A stretch of DNA of 64,000 nucleotides, from NCBI GenBank assembly GCA_965215225.1, contig OZ244039.1, forward strand, positions 1,984,001 to 2,048,000. The letters are read 5' to 3'. This document shows positions 16,185-25,992 of the stretch, piece after piece; the first letter of the stretch is position 1, and each line of letters opens with the position of its first letter. Below the pieces are notes generated by a model. It was not told the DNA's origin and did no database searches. It was given only the letters and a program-made list of their open reading frames with translations. The stretch comes from G965215225 sp965215225. GTDB lineage: Bacteria > Pseudomonadota > Gammaproteobacteria > CBDBNL01 > JAAOII01. Made by a program: the position numbers and the translations under genes.

Positions 16185-19100
16185 GTCGTTAAAAATAGTC
16201 GGGTTTAAGTCTTTCTACCAACCCACTACCCTTAGTTTCCCAAGTAATCGGGTAGTGCTAGTAGGTCCGAATGGTTGTGGCAAGTCCAATATCATAGATG
16301 CTATCCGATGGGTGCTAGGTGAAAGCACCGCTTCTGGACTAAGAAGCGATTCTCTCAATGATATCCTATTTAATGGGACAGAAGACTACTCCCCAGTTGG
16401 ACGCACCTCTGTTGAGCTAAGTTTTGACAACCGTCAAAAACGGCTAGACGGGAAATTGGCTAAACATGACCATATTAAGGTGAAGCGGATATTAGAAAGA
16501 GATCAGACCTCTCGTTATTATATTAACGACAAAATATGTCGGCGAAAAGATATAGAAGAGCTTTTTACCGGCTTGGGACTAACTGGTAAAGCCGACTATG
16601 CAATTATTACTCAAGGGACCATTCATAGTCTGGTGGAGAGCAAGCCAGAATACATACGTCTGGTAGTAGAAGAAGCAGCTAAGATTACAGATTACCGCCA
16701 TAAAAGAAGAGAAACCCTAGTCCATATCAAGAACACCAAGATCAACTTGAAACAGGTCTCGACTAGCCTGCGCGACACAAAAACGAGAATGACGGTTTTG
16801 GCAAAACAAGCCCAGGACGCCCAGGAGTTTAATAATCATCAACAGGAATTAAGAAAGCTAAAGAAACAACTAGTCATAGTCCTGTATCAAGATTTAGAAA
16901 GGAAACAACAGCTTGGCAACCAAGAACTCAATGCCATGGTAGAAGCCTTACAAAATTATAAAAATGAGGCAGCCAAGCTAATGATTGCACAAGAAAGACT
17001 GGCGCTGAAAGAAAAAGATGGCATGGCTTCATTACAAGGCTTTAGCACTAAACAACAAGAATTAAATAATCGTCTAGTAGTCCTTGAAACCGACCAAAAG
17101 CATAGGAATCAAAGAAAAATTGAAAAACAACAACAGCTTGAAGTCCTGCAAACCGAAGCTGAAAAAAATCAAGAAGAGCTCCTAGGCGAACAAGAAGAAC
17201 TGAGCCTACTAACTACACAACTCAAGCAAGAATCAGAAAAAACCAAAGGAATAATAGTAAGAGAATCACTGGCCAACCTCACTGACGAACACAGTAAGGT
17301 GGATACAGGTTGGCAGAATTTCCTTGCCCAAATCAATAAGAAAGAGGTATCAAAACAAGAACTGAGAGTTCGTTTAGACAAGCTTCAGCAAGAAGTCTCC
17401 CAGTTAGAAACAGCCCCACCTCCACCTCTGCCTAAAACTCCTCCCAGAAGTCGCCTGACTAAGCTAACAAACAAAATAGCTAGGTTAAAGGATAGTCTAA
17501 ACAAAATAGAACAGGCTAGAGACAGAATAAAAACAGAAGTGCTAACCGCTGAACACAGGCTTCATCAGATAGAACAAGAGCTAACCCGTATCAATACCCT
17601 GTTAGGCGAGCTATCTCAATCAGCTAAAGACCTAGAACCTATGAAACAGCTATGGATAGATAAGGTCAGCCTGCCAGCCAAATGGGAAAGAGCAATGGAT
17701 CTAGTAGCCCATAGGTTCAAGCAAGCAAGAACTTCTCCTAATCTGCCTGATGAGGTTGAAAAAATAGCTAAGAAGCAAAACTTTATCCTAGTCACAAACA
17801 TGCCAACAAACGAAGAAACCTTCAATGGTTTAACCTCTCTAGGAACCATGTTAAAGGGAAAATACATTCCAAGTTTGCTTTATCATATCTATGCATGTCC
17901 TGACCTTGCTACCGCATTAAGCTTACAACCTCAACTAAAGAACTATCAGAGCCTTATTACCCCTGAAGCCGAATGGCTAGGAAAAAATTGGCTTATTTCA
18001 AACCTTGATAAAGAAAAAAGCACAGAGCTATTCACCCAAAAAAGAAGGCTCTCTGCCTTGCTGAGTGAAAAAGAAGAAATCGAAAAACAAAAAAGAACCC
18101 AACTACAACAAATTAAATCACTAGAACAAAAGCACCAGGGTTATAACCACCAGATCCATAAGCATACCAATGAGCTAAGGGATTCTGAACTAGACCTAGC
18201 CAAACTAAAAGAAGAAATTGCCAAGGCACAAGAAGCTGAAAACCGCCAGCGTGAAATCCTCATAGCAATTCGCCTTAAGAGCCAAAGAAAGACTGAAGTT
18301 GATAAGGAGATGGTAAAAGTAAAAGCAGCGCTTAAAGAGCTGCTAAAAGATCTACAAAAACAGGAAAAGCAAAAATCCTATTGGCAACAAAGAAGAACCG
18401 AACTGCACCATAGAATTCAGAAATTAGAACAAGAAAGTGCTCAAATGGATATGGCTTTATCACAATCTGAGCGCGAGAAGCTTCTTACTAGCATAGCTAA
18501 GTTAGAAAAGAGTCTTGCCGACCGCCAAGAACGTCATAAACAACTCATGCAACAGAAAGAAAAACTTATTCGCCAAGAATCTAAGGAAGACCTTAAACAA
18601 AAGACAGAGCAAAAGAATATGGCGAAACTGCTAAGGGAACTGGATCGACTAAAGACAAGGATATCCCATCAGAACAAGGAAATCAAAAATTGCAATGACG
18701 AAAAAGGAAAATTAGGCAATCAATTAGCCAGACTAGAAAAGAACATAGCCGTCCTAGAAAGAGATATCAGCCAACGCCATTCTGAAAACGAACAGCTAAG
18801 TTTGGATATTTCAGATATGATCAGTCGTAGTAAGGATCTAAAAGAGCCGCCTCAGCAAGAGATAACTATGGATCAACGAAGCTTGAAAGAGAGAATTAGC
18901 CAACTAGAGAGGCGAATTGAACGAAGTGAAGGGATTAATCAACTGGCTTTACGAGATTATCAGAAATGTAAAGCGGAATACGAACAACAAGAAGCTCAAC
19001 GCGTAGAAGTATCGCAAGCATTAAGAATTTTAGAAAAATCTATTCGCAAAATGGATAGACAATCAAAGAAAAAATTTGACATGACTTTCAAAAAGATAAA

Positions 19101-19554
19101 TGATAAGTTTCGCCTTATCTTCTCTCAACTGAGCGATGGTGGGCGAGCCTATCTAGAAGAAGAACTGGCAAATGAAGACCCTAAGGGTATTCGGATTATC
19201 GCAAACCCACGCGGCCGGCGCAAAACTAACCTGGCTTCATTATCTGGTGGGGAAAAAACAGTCGTTGCCATTGCTTTGATAATGGCAATCTTTCAACTGA
19301 ACCCATCCCCTTTCTGCTTGATGGACGAAGCCGACGCCATGCTTGATGATGATAATGTCTTACGCTTTAATAAAATGATAACGGACATGACTGCCAATAC
19401 CCAGTTCATCCTTATCACCCATAATAAAGCTACTGTTCGTAATGCCGAACACCTCATAGGTGTCACCATGGCTGAACCTGGCTCATCACAAGTGGTTTCA
19501 GTAGATATGAATAAAGCCCTAGAACTCAGTCTCCAAGTGGAAGCAGGGGCATAG
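16174..19554 (+). CDS. smc: Chromosome partition protein SMC
   Basis: 1126 residues. The N-terminal ATPase half has Walker A VGPNGCGKSN (30-39). A long coiled coil (about 170-495) leads to a hinge (about 495-640), and a second coiled coil (about 640-1000) to the C-terminal half with signature LSGGEKT and Walker B FCLMDEADAMLDD. It condenses and organises the chromosome with ScpAB. Having SMC rather than MukB separates this organism from the enteric-type gammaproteobacteria. The start overlaps coaE, so they are co-transcribed; it ends 50 nt before convergent mutS. Confidence 0.95.
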   Translation: MHLRSLKIVGFKSFYQPTTLSFPSNRVVLVGPNGCGKSNIIDAIRWVLGESTASGLRSDSLNDILFNGTEDYSPVGRTSVELSFDNRQKRLDGKLAKHDHIKVKRILERDQTSRYYINDKICRRKDIEELFTGLGLTGKADYAIITQGTIHSLVESKPEYIRLVVEEAAKITDYRHKRRETLVHIKNTKINLKQVSTSLRDTKTRMTVLAKQAQDAQEFNNHQQELRKLKKQLVIVLYQDLERKQQLGNQELNAMVEALQNYKNEAAKLMIAQERLALKEKDGMASLQGFSTKQQELNNRLVVLETDQKHRNQRKIEKQQQLEVLQTEAEKNQEELLGEQEELSLLTTQLKQESEKTKGIIVRESLANLTDEHSKVDTGWQNFLAQINKKEVSKQELRVRLDKLQQEVSQLETAPPPPLPKTPPRSRLTKLTNKIARLKDSLNKIEQARDRIKTEVLTAEHRLHQIEQELTRINTLLGELSQSAKDLEPMKQLWIDKVSLPAKWERAMDLVAHRFKQARTSPNLPDEVEKIAKKQNFILVTNMPTNEETFNGLTSLGTMLKGKYIPSLLYHIYACPDLATALSLQPQLKNYQSLITPEAEWLGKNWLISNLDKEKSTELFTQKRRLSALLSEKEEIEKQKRTQLQQIKSLEQKHQGYNHQIHKHTNELRDSELDLAKLKEEIAKAQEAENRQREILIAIRLKSQRKTEVDKEMVKVKAALKELLKDLQKQEKQKSYWQQRRTELHHRIQKLEQESAQMDMALSQSEREKLLTSIAKLEKSLADRQERHKQLMQQKEKLIRQESKEDLKQKTEQKNMAKLLRELDRLKTRISHQNKEIKNCNDEKGKLGNQLARLEKNIAVLERDISQRHSENEQLSLDISDMISRSKDLKEPPQQEITMDQRSLKERISQLERRIERSEGINQLALRDYQKCKAEYEQQEAQRVEVSQALRILEKSIRKMDRQSKKKFDMTFKKINDKFRLIFSQLSDGGRAYLEEELANEDPKGIRIIANPRGRRKTNLASLSGGEKTVVAIALIMAIFQLNPSPFCLMDEADAMLDDDNVLRFNKMITDMTANTQFILITHNKATVRNAEHLIGVTMAEPGSSQVVSVDMNKALELSLQVEAGA

Positions 19555-19604
19555 ATAAGAGCCTGTATTCTCGTCCGTTGTATATTGCTATATATTAATG
19601 CTTA

Positions 19605-22133
19605 TTAAAGCATATCCTTAAGGTGATAGAGCTCGGTCAGGGCTTTCTTAGGGGTTAGCTCGTCCAAATTTAATTCTTCTAATCTGTCCCTTAATCTGTC
19701 TTGGTTAAATAACTCCTCTTGATCACTGACCTTGGGTCTTGGTTCAATAATGGCAGAACGATTCTGCATTGTCGCAAGGATTTCTTGGGCGTGATCTATA
19801 ACCCGTTCAGGAACACCGGCTAATTTTGCAACCTGTAACCCATAGCTGCGATTAGTTGGCCCAGCCTTGATGAGATATAGAAATATCACTTCTCCATCAT
19901 GTTCCTTAGCTGCCAAATGAACATTCGCCACCCCTTTAACTTCGTTAGCCAAGCGAGTCAATTCAAAATAGTGGGTCGCAAATAGAGTGTAGGACTTTAC
20001 TTCAGTAGCAAGATAATAGGCAACTGCCCAAGCAAGAGACATACCATCATAGGTGCTAGTGCCTCGTCCTATTTCATCCATTATGACTAGACTATCCTCT
20101 GTCGCATTACTTAAGATGTTGGCAGTCTCAGTCATTTCTATCATAAAGGTAGATTTGCCGGCGGCCAAATCATCGGCTGCTCCTATGCGAGTGAAGATAC
20201 GATCCACCCGTCCTATATGAGCCTTCTTGGCTGGAACGAAACTACCTATATAACTCAATAGGACTATCAAGGCGGTCTGGCGCATATAGGTAGACTTGCC
20301 TCCCATATTAGGTCCAGTAATAATGAAAGTCCGCTGATTATTATCCAACAAAATATCATTAGCGACGAAAGGATAGGTAGAAAACTCTTCAACCAGAGGA
20401 TGCCTTCCTTGTTCTATTTCGATAGAATGAGACACATTTAACTGTGGTCGATTCCAGTCTAAGGCAATGGCGCGTTCGGCTAAGGTTGTGAGAAAGTCGA
20501 GCTGAATTAAACAGCGGCACACAATGTCTAGAGAATCTCTATAATCATCCACTTTGGTAAAGAGTTCTTCATAGAGTTGCTTTTCGCGTGCCAAAGCACG
20601 ACTCTTGCTACTTAATACCTTGTCTTCATGCTCCTTAAGCTCTGGAGTTATGAATCGCTCGGTATTTTTAAGGGTCTGACGGCGAATATAGTTTGAAGGA
20701 ACCGAGGGCGATTGCAAACGACTGGTCTCAATATAAAAACCAAAGGTGCGGCTAAAACCTATCCTCAATGTAGATAGTCCTGTTTTCTTTTTTTCTCGCA
20801 ACTCCATATTCAGCAAATAATCACTATTTGCTTTGCCAATATTGCGTAGTTCATCTAATTCCTTATCATAGCCTTCCGCTATCACACCACCATCCCTAAT
20901 AGTTGCCGGTAGCTGTTCTGCTAAAGCCTTCTTAAGTAGTTGGAATAACGGTTGATGGGGGTCTAGCTTTGCCATTATCTTTTTAAGGTGGTAGGACTTA
21001 AAATCCATCTTCTCCTTTAGTTGACTGACAGATCTCAATCCCTCAGCTAAGCGAGTAAAGTCTCGTGGTCTGGCATTGCGAAGAACAATACGTCCTAGCG
21101 CTCTTTCAAGGTCTCCGATAGGCTTTAGTAATCGGCGTATCCATTCATAGCCTCTTTGTTGGCATAGTTCTTCAATAGCATCCAATCGCCTATTTGCAAC
21201 ATCCAAATTTCTAATAGGCGCATGAAGCTGCCTTCTTAAAAAGCGCGCGCCCATAGGAGTGCTAGTAGTATTAAGTAAGGTAAAAAGATGATTTTGCTCG
21301 TCATCTCTGCCATCTATAGCAAGATGGTGACGACTGGTTGGGTCAATAATAATTAACGCCTGTTCGTTGATGATGCTAATTTTTTGAATGTGTTCTAAGT
21401 CCCTAAGTTGGGTTCCTTGCACATAAGACAAGAGGGCGCCAGCTGCACAAAACCCAGCTAGATAAACTGAATCATTAGACTGGGGTGGTAAGCCATCGGC
21501 AAAAAAATTCTGTAGCAAAGGCAATGCCTGTTTCTCATTAAAATAGCTACTCCGATAAGTTCTTACATTGGCGAGCCTAGCCGACCAATCTCGTTCTTCA
21601 TCACTGACTAAGAGTTCGTTAATTTGTAATCTGGCTAACTCATTGTCAAGACTGGTCAAACTATTCACAGCCTCCACAAAAAAGTCTCCACTACTAAGAT
21701 TGATCCAAGCTATGCCAATTCTATTGGAATGAAAGCACAGAGCGCCCACTAGGTTCTCCTTGATATCACTGATAAGCCCCTCTTCTAAAGCAGTGCCAGG
21801 TGTAATGACCCTTACTACCTTTCGTTCTACCGCCCCTTTACTCAGCGCTGGATCTCCTATCTGTTCACAAACTGCAACGGATTCGCCTAGCTTTATTAGT
21901 TTTGCTATATAAGAATCCACTGCATGATATGGAACCCCTGCCATAGGAATGGGCTGGCCTCGCGACCTACCGCGCGCAGTTAAGCTAATATCAAGTAAGC
22001 TGGCAGCCTTTTTGGCATCATCAAAAAACAGTTCATAAAAATCGCCCATCCGATAAAATAACAGTACATCTGAGTAATTCTTCTTGATTCTCAGATATTG
22101 GCTTATCATCGGAGTTTCGGTTGCTGATGACAT
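19605..22133 (-). CDS. mutS: DNA mismatch repair protein MutS
   Basis: Recognises mismatches and starts methyl-directed or general mismatch repair. With the start at 22133 (MSSATETPMISQYL) it has 842 residues (E. coli 853). The mismatch-reading motif FYELF is near the N-terminus; the ATPase has TGPNMGGKSTYMRQ, DEIGRGTSTYDG and FATHYFELT. The in-frame ATG at 22196 is rejected because it lies upstream of a good -10 box (TATAAT, 22169-22164). A five-codon ORF with an AGGA motif (22150-22133) ends in TAATG on the chosen start. Confidence 0.95.
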   Translation of the reverse strand: MSSATETPMISQYLRIKKNYSDVLLFYRMGDFYELFFDDAKKAASLLDISLTARGRSRGQPIPMAGVPYHAVDSYIAKLIKLGESVAVCEQIGDPALSKGAVERKVVRVITPGTALEEGLISDIKENLVGALCFHSNRIGIAWINLSSGDFFVEAVNSLTSLDNELARLQINELLVSDEERDWSARLANVRTYRSSYFNEKQALPLLQNFFADGLPPQSNDSVYLAGFCAAGALLSYVQGTQLRDLEHIQKISIINEQALIIIDPTSRHHLAIDGRDDEQNHLFTLLNTTSTPMGARFLRRQLHAPIRNLDVANRRLDAIEELCQQRGYEWIRRLLKPIGDLERALGRIVLRNARPRDFTRLAEGLRSVSQLKEKMDFKSYHLKKIMAKLDPHQPLFQLLKKALAEQLPATIRDGGVIAEGYDKELDELRNIGKANSDYLLNMELREKKKTGLSTLRIGFSRTFGFYIETSRLQSPSVPSNYIRRQTLKNTERFITPELKEHEDKVLSSKSRALAREKQLYEELFTKVDDYRDSLDIVCRCLIQLDFLTTLAERAIALDWNRPQLNVSHSIEIEQGRHPLVEEFSTYPFVANDILLDNNQRTFIITGPNMGGKSTYMRQTALIVLLSYIGSFVPAKKAHIGRVDRIFTRIGAADDLAAGKSTFMIEMTETANILSNATEDSLVIMDEIGRGTSTYDGMSLAWAVAYYLATEVKSYTLFATHYFELTRLANEVKGVANVHLAAKEHDGEVIFLYLIKAGPTNRSYGLQVAKLAGVPERVIDHAQEILATMQNRSAIIEPRPKVSDQEELFNQDRLRDRLEELNLDELTPKKALTELYHLKDML

Positions 22134-22150
22134 TAAATAAAGTTTGTCAT
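22133..22150 (-). CDS. Possible five-codon leader ORF of mutS
   Basis: ATG ACA AAC TTT ATT TAA, encoding MTNFI. AAGGAAAT precedes the ATG, a better ribosome-binding site than mutS itself has. The last base of its TAA is the first base of the mutS ATG, so it could load ribosomes onto mutS by re-initiation. Such a short ORF may also occur by chance. Confidence 0.3.
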   Translation of the reverse strand: MTNFI

Positions 22151-22197
22151 ATTTCCTTATTCCATTATAACTTGTTCTGACCTCATATGCACTCACT

Positions 22198-22764
22198 ATG
22201 ATTAAGAAGCCTGATTTCTATTATAAAAAAGCACGCCTAGAAGGCTACCGAACTCGGGCGGCCTACAAACTAATTGAACTTGATAATAAATTGTCTTTTC
22301 TTGCCTCATCCCGCTCCATTATTGAGCTTGGCGCAGCTCCGGGGGGCTGGACCCAAGTCATTCGAGAACATGCTCCTCAAGCTCAGCTAATTGTTTGCGA
22401 TATCCAGCCTATGAAACCCATTGAAAAAGTAACATTCATCCAAGGAGATTTTCGTCTTCCTGCCGTCCAACAACAAATCCTATCATCAGTCAAAAAGACC
22501 GACCTAGTGCTATCAGATATGTCCCCCAATATAAGCGGACATAAGAGCCGGGATCAAGCAGCTATGGCCGAACTATGTTTGGCTGCTCTTCAATTTGCCC
22601 ATCAAGCAATTAATAAAGGAACTTTCGTGGCAAAAATGTTCCAAGGAGAAGAAGGCAAAAATGTTATAGCTAGGGCCAATGAGTTCTTTAATAGGGTGAG
22701 AGTCATTAAACCTCGGCCATCACGTAAAAATTCCAATGAAGTTTACCTCTATATGAAAAGATAG
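22198..22764 (+). CDS. rlmE: 23S rRNA (uridine-2'-O-)-methyltransferase RlmE
   Basis: FtsJ/RrmJ family enzyme that methylates U2552 of 23S rRNA in the 50S subunit, a modification important for subunit joining. It has 188 residues (E. coli 209). The SAM-binding ELGAAPGGWTQV, the catalytic Asp in LVLSDMSPN, the Lys in FVAKMFQGEEG and the Glu in SNEVYLY give the K-D-K-E arrangement. It diverges from mutS and precedes ftsH by 142 nt, the rlmE-ftsH order usual in gammaproteobacteria, although ftsH here has its own promoter. Confidence 0.95.
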   Translation: MIKKPDFYYKKARLEGYRTRAAYKLIELDNKLSFLASSRSIIELGAAPGGWTQVIREHAPQAQLIVCDIQPMKPIEKVTFIQGDFRLPAVQQQILSSVKKTDLVLSDMSPNISGHKSRDQAAMAELCLAALQFAHQAINKGTFVAKMFQGEEGKNVIARANEFFNRVRVIKPRPSRKNSNEVYLYMKR

Positions 22765-22847
22765 GCATGCTTTGCTCTCTTATATCTACATTTATATCCA
22801 TATTTATATTCCTCATATATTCCCTGTCAACTGGAAAAATCTCAGTC

Positions 22848-22877
22848 TTGCCCTATATTCAATATTTAAGGTATAAT
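22848..22877 (+). promoter_or_regulatory. Sigma-70-type promoter of ftsH
   Basis: TTGCCC at 22848-22853 and a perfect TATAAT at 22872-22877 with an 18-bp spacer. It predicts a transcript starting near 22884 and a leader of about 23 nt before the ftsH ATG. No heat-shock sigma-32 pattern was seen. Confidence 0.7.
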
Positions 22878-22906
22878 AATAGAATCAAAACTTTATTTAA
22901 TCATTT

Positions 22907-24823
22907 ATGACAAGAAATCTTTTCTTATGGCTAGTTATCATTGCATTTTTGGCAGCTATATTCAGTAATGGTTTTAAGATAGCACCGCCAAATCCTGCAA
23001 TCACCTATTCCACCTTTATAAAGGAGGTTAATCAAGGATTAGTGTCCAGTGTCACTATAGATGGCTATACCATTCGCGGTATATATAAAAATGGTGATAC
23101 TTTCACCACGACTCGCCCAGCTGCTCAGGATGGCAAACTCATTGACGATTTGTTTCGCCATAATGTCGAAATTAAGGGAGTAAAACCAGACCAACAAAGC
23201 CTAGTTAGACAACTAGTAGTAGCTTCTTTCCCCGTTTTGCTCCTATTAGCAATTCTCTTTTTTGCAATGAAAGGTGTGCAAATGGGAGGAAGAGGAAACC
23301 CAATAAGCTTTGGGCGTAGCAAGGCAAAAATGCTGTCGCGCGAAAACATTAATATCACTTTCAAAGATGTCGCAGGCATTGAGGAAGCAAAAGAGGAGGT
23401 CTCGGAATTGGTTGATTTTCTACGCGAGCCAACTAAATTTCAAAAATTGGGCGCGCGAATTCCGCGCGGCATACTAATGTGCGGCGCACCTGGCACAGGG
23501 AAGACCTTGCTTGCTAAAGCAATAGCTGGTGAAGCAGGTGTTCCTTTTTTTACTATCTCTGGCTCGGATTTTGTTGAAATGTTCGTTGGGGTAGGCGCAT
23601 CAAGAGTTCGCGATATGTTTGAACAAGCCAAACGACATTCCCCCTGCATCATATTCATTGATGAAATAGATGCAGTAGGCCGTCATCGCGGTGCTGGACT
23701 AGGGGGAGGTCATGATGAAAGAGAGCAAACTCTCAACCAACTACTAGTAGAAATGGATGGATTTGAAGGGAAGGAGGGTATCATAATTATTGCCGCCACC
23801 AATAGACCAGATGTGTTGGACCCAGCATTACTTAGACCAGGCAGATTTGACCGTCAGGTGGTTGTTCCTCTACCTGATATAAAGGGGCGCGAAAGCATTT
23901 TTAAAGTGCATATGAGGAAAGTGAAAAAAGAGACAGATATTAATTTAGAAGCTCTGGCGCGGGGAACGCCCGGATTTTCTGGTGCTGATATTGCTAATTT
24001 AGTTAATGAGGCCGCTCTATTTGCCGCTCGTAATAACAAAAAGAAGGTCTCACAACTAGAGCTCGACCTTGCCAAAGATAAGGTGATGATGGGAGCCGAA
24101 AGAAAATCTATGATAATGAGTGAAAAGGAAAAGAAACTTACCGCTTATCATGAAGCTGGCCACGCTATTGTCGGATTAAGTGTCCCCGAACATGATCCAG
24201 TCTATAAGGTCACTATTATTCCTCGCGGCCGTGCCCTAGGAGTAACTATGTTTCTCCCAGAGGATGATAAGTACAACCACAGCAAGGCTATGCTATTGAG
24301 TCAGCTATGCAGTTTGTTCGGCGGGCGCGCTGCCGAAGAAATAGTTTTTGGTAAGGAACACATAACCACTGGAGCCTCAAACGACATAGAAAGAGCCACC
24401 TCTATGGCACGGGCTATGGTAACCAAGTGGGGTCTATCTGACAAATTAGGACCACAAAAATACGATGATGAACAAGATGAAGTATTCCTTGGTCGCCGAG
24501 TAGCTACTCAATCTTCTAACAGTCTTTCCATTGAGACCACTCGTCAAATTGACGAAGAAGTCCATAAGGTAATTGCCAATAGCTATAATAAAGCAAAAAC
24601 CATCTTGAAAAAGCATATCAAAAAGCTACATCTCATGGCGGAAGCGCTCATAAAATACGAGACATTGGAAGAGGCGCAAATAAAAGATATCATGGCAGGA
24701 AAGGTTCCAACACCCCCTCAATACTGGAAAGAAAAACAAAAGGGAAGGCAAAAGGAGGCTAAAAAGAAGAGTAAGGTAAAAAAATTAAAACCATCACCTC
24801 AACCAGCTCAGGGAACAGCCTAG
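22907..24823 (+). CDS. ftsH: ATP-dependent zinc metalloprotease FtsH
   Basis: Membrane-bound AAA+ protease that removes misassembled membrane proteins and short-lived regulators. It has 638 residues. Two transmembrane segments (about 4-22 and 103-122) flank a periplasmic domain. The AAA domain has Walker A GAPGTGKT (about 193-200; Ala where Pro is usual), Walker B IIFIDEID and the second region of homology ATNRPDVLDPALLRPGR. The protease site is HEAGH (about 414). The C-terminus is Lys-rich. No SD is visible in front of the ATG. Confidence 0.96.
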   Translation: MTRNLFLWLVIIAFLAAIFSNGFKIAPPNPAITYSTFIKEVNQGLVSSVTIDGYTIRGIYKNGDTFTTTRPAAQDGKLIDDLFRHNVEIKGVKPDQQSLVRQLVVASFPVLLLLAILFFAMKGVQMGGRGNPISFGRSKAKMLSRENINITFKDVAGIEEAKEEVSELVDFLREPTKFQKLGARIPRGILMCGAPGTGKTLLAKAIAGEAGVPFFTISGSDFVEMFVGVGASRVRDMFEQAKRHSPCIIFIDEIDAVGRHRGAGLGGGHDEREQTLNQLLVEMDGFEGKEGIIIIAATNRPDVLDPALLRPGRFDRQVVVPLPDIKGRESIFKVHMRKVKKETDINLEALARGTPGFSGADIANLVNEAALFAARNNKKKVSQLELDLAKDKVMMGAERKSMIMSEKEKKLTAYHEAGHAIVGLSVPEHDPVYKVTIIPRGRALGVTMFLPEDDKYNHSKAMLLSQLCSLFGGRAAEEIVFGKEHITTGASNDIERATSMARAMVTKWGLSDKLGPQKYDDEQDEVFLGRRVATQSSNSLSIETTRQIDEEVHKVIANSYNKAKTILKKHIKKLHLMAEALIKYETLEEAQIKDIMAGKVPTPPQYWKEKQKGRQKEAKKKSKVKKLKPSPQPAQGTA

Positions 24824-24859
24824 GGATATCATAAAGAGATAAAGGCTTCCTCTATCTGT

Positions 24860-25954
24860 CTATCTGTTGGCTGGTTGTAGTCTCAATAGCCTACCATCAG
24901 CATAGTCAGTCAGCACATAAATATAGCCATGAGAATCCTGCGCCACTTCGCGAATACGCCCCTCTCCTTTTAAGAGTTCTTCTTGTATCACTTCAGCCTG
25001 TATCTCTCCAACTCGGCGAAGATGTTGACCAGCAAGAGCACCGATAAATATATTCCCTTGCCATTGAGGAAACCTAGTGCCATCATAAATAATCATACCA
25101 GAAGGAGCAATAGAAGGAACCCAATAGACTAAAGGTTGTTCCATTCCATCTTTATGAGTCCCTTCTCCTATCTTAAAACCGCTATAGGCTCTGCCATAGG
25201 TGATGACTGGCCAACCATAGTTAGCGCCTCTTCGAATAATATTAAGCTCATCACCGCCACGAGGACCATGCTCATGAGTCCAGAGCCTATCAGCATAAAA
25301 CACACAACCCTGTAAGTTGCGATGACCATAGGAGAAAATCTCTTCACGAGCATCCGCCACTCCAACAAACGGATTGTCTGGTGGAGTGCTACCGTCATCC
25401 TTAAGACGCAAAATTGTTCCTTTATGATTCGCTAAATTCTGTGCCTCATCCCTTTCACCACGATCCCCAAGACATAAATAGAGATAACCCTCTTTATCGA
25501 AAACTATACGGGAACCAAAATGCCTACTACTGGATCCCAGGTTATCAGCGGTAAAGACGGTTTCCTGTTTCGTCACCTTTCCTTCATCAATGCGAAACCT
25601 GCCTATTGCCGTGCCATAAAGTCGGTTAGATTTATAGGTGAAGGAATAATAGACCAATTTATTTGCTCTAAAATTCGGATGAAGGGTCAAATCCATCAAC
25701 CCCCCTTGACCTATCATATGAATAGCTGGAAGTTCGATAGGAGAAGACACTTCTCCATTTGGGCTAATTAATCTTAAAGTTCCCCTCTTCTCTGCCACTA
25801 AGATAGCTTGGTTCGGAAGAAAAACTAAGGACCAAGGATAGTTAAGACCAGTAGCAACAGTTGTTACATAGTAAGGCTGAGATGCTTCTTCATCAGCAAA
25901 AGTAGTTTCGAGCAAAAAGAAGCAAACAAAAATGGACAGAGCTTTTACTCTCAT
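24860..25954 (-). CDS. PQQ-dependent aldose sugar dehydrogenase-like protein (YliI/GdhB family)
   Basis: 364 residues with an N-terminal signal peptide cleaved after about residue 20 (ETTFADEE), so periplasmic. It forms a six-bladed beta-propeller of the soluble glucose dehydrogenase/YliI type: NYPWSLVFLPN, GQGGLMDLTLHP, SRHFGSRIVFD, YLCLGDRG, DNPFVG, EIFSYGHRNLQG, WTHEHGPRGGDELN and GANYGWPVITYG are all conserved. Family members oxidise aldose sugars with PQQ; whether this cell makes PQQ is unknown. The ATG is preceded by TATAAT at only 8 nt, suggesting a leaderless or nearly leaderless transcript. Confidence 0.9.
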   Translation of the reverse strand: MRVKALSIFVCFFLLETTFADEEASQPYYVTTVATGLNYPWSLVFLPNQAILVAEKRGTLRLISPNGEVSSPIELPAIHMIGQGGLMDLTLHPNFRANKLVYYSFTYKSNRLYGTAIGRFRIDEGKVTKQETVFTADNLGSSSRHFGSRIVFDKEGYLYLCLGDRGERDEAQNLANHKGTILRLKDDGSTPPDNPFVGVADAREEIFSYGHRNLQGCVFYADRLWTHEHGPRGGDELNIIRRGANYGWPVITYGRAYSGFKIGEGTHKDGMEQPLVYWVPSIAPSGMIIYDGTRFPQWQGNIFIGALAGQHLRRVGEIQAEVIQEELLKGEGRIREVAQDSHGYIYVLTDYADGRLLRLQPANR

Positions 25955-25962
25955 ATCATTTA

Positions 25963-25992
25963 ATTATAAATAAAAGCAAACTAAAATTACAA
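25963..25992 (-). promoter_or_regulatory. Candidate promoter placing the sugar dehydrogenase transcript start at its ATG
   Basis: On the minus strand TTGTAA (25992-25987), an 18-bp spacer and TATAAT (25968-25963), followed after 8 nt by the ATG at 25954. The expected start site falls on or next to the initiation codon. It abuts the polypurine repeat. Confidence 0.5.

Noticed and set aside
22134..22196. ATG start at 22196 for mutS
   Set aside because: It precedes the TATAAT at 22169-22164, adds 21 residues not typical of MutS, and MSSATETPM is the expected N-terminus.
22765..22906. Small RNA or ORF in the rlmE-ftsH gap
   Set aside because: Apart from the ftsH promoter the gap is AT-rich with no hairpin or open frame of note.
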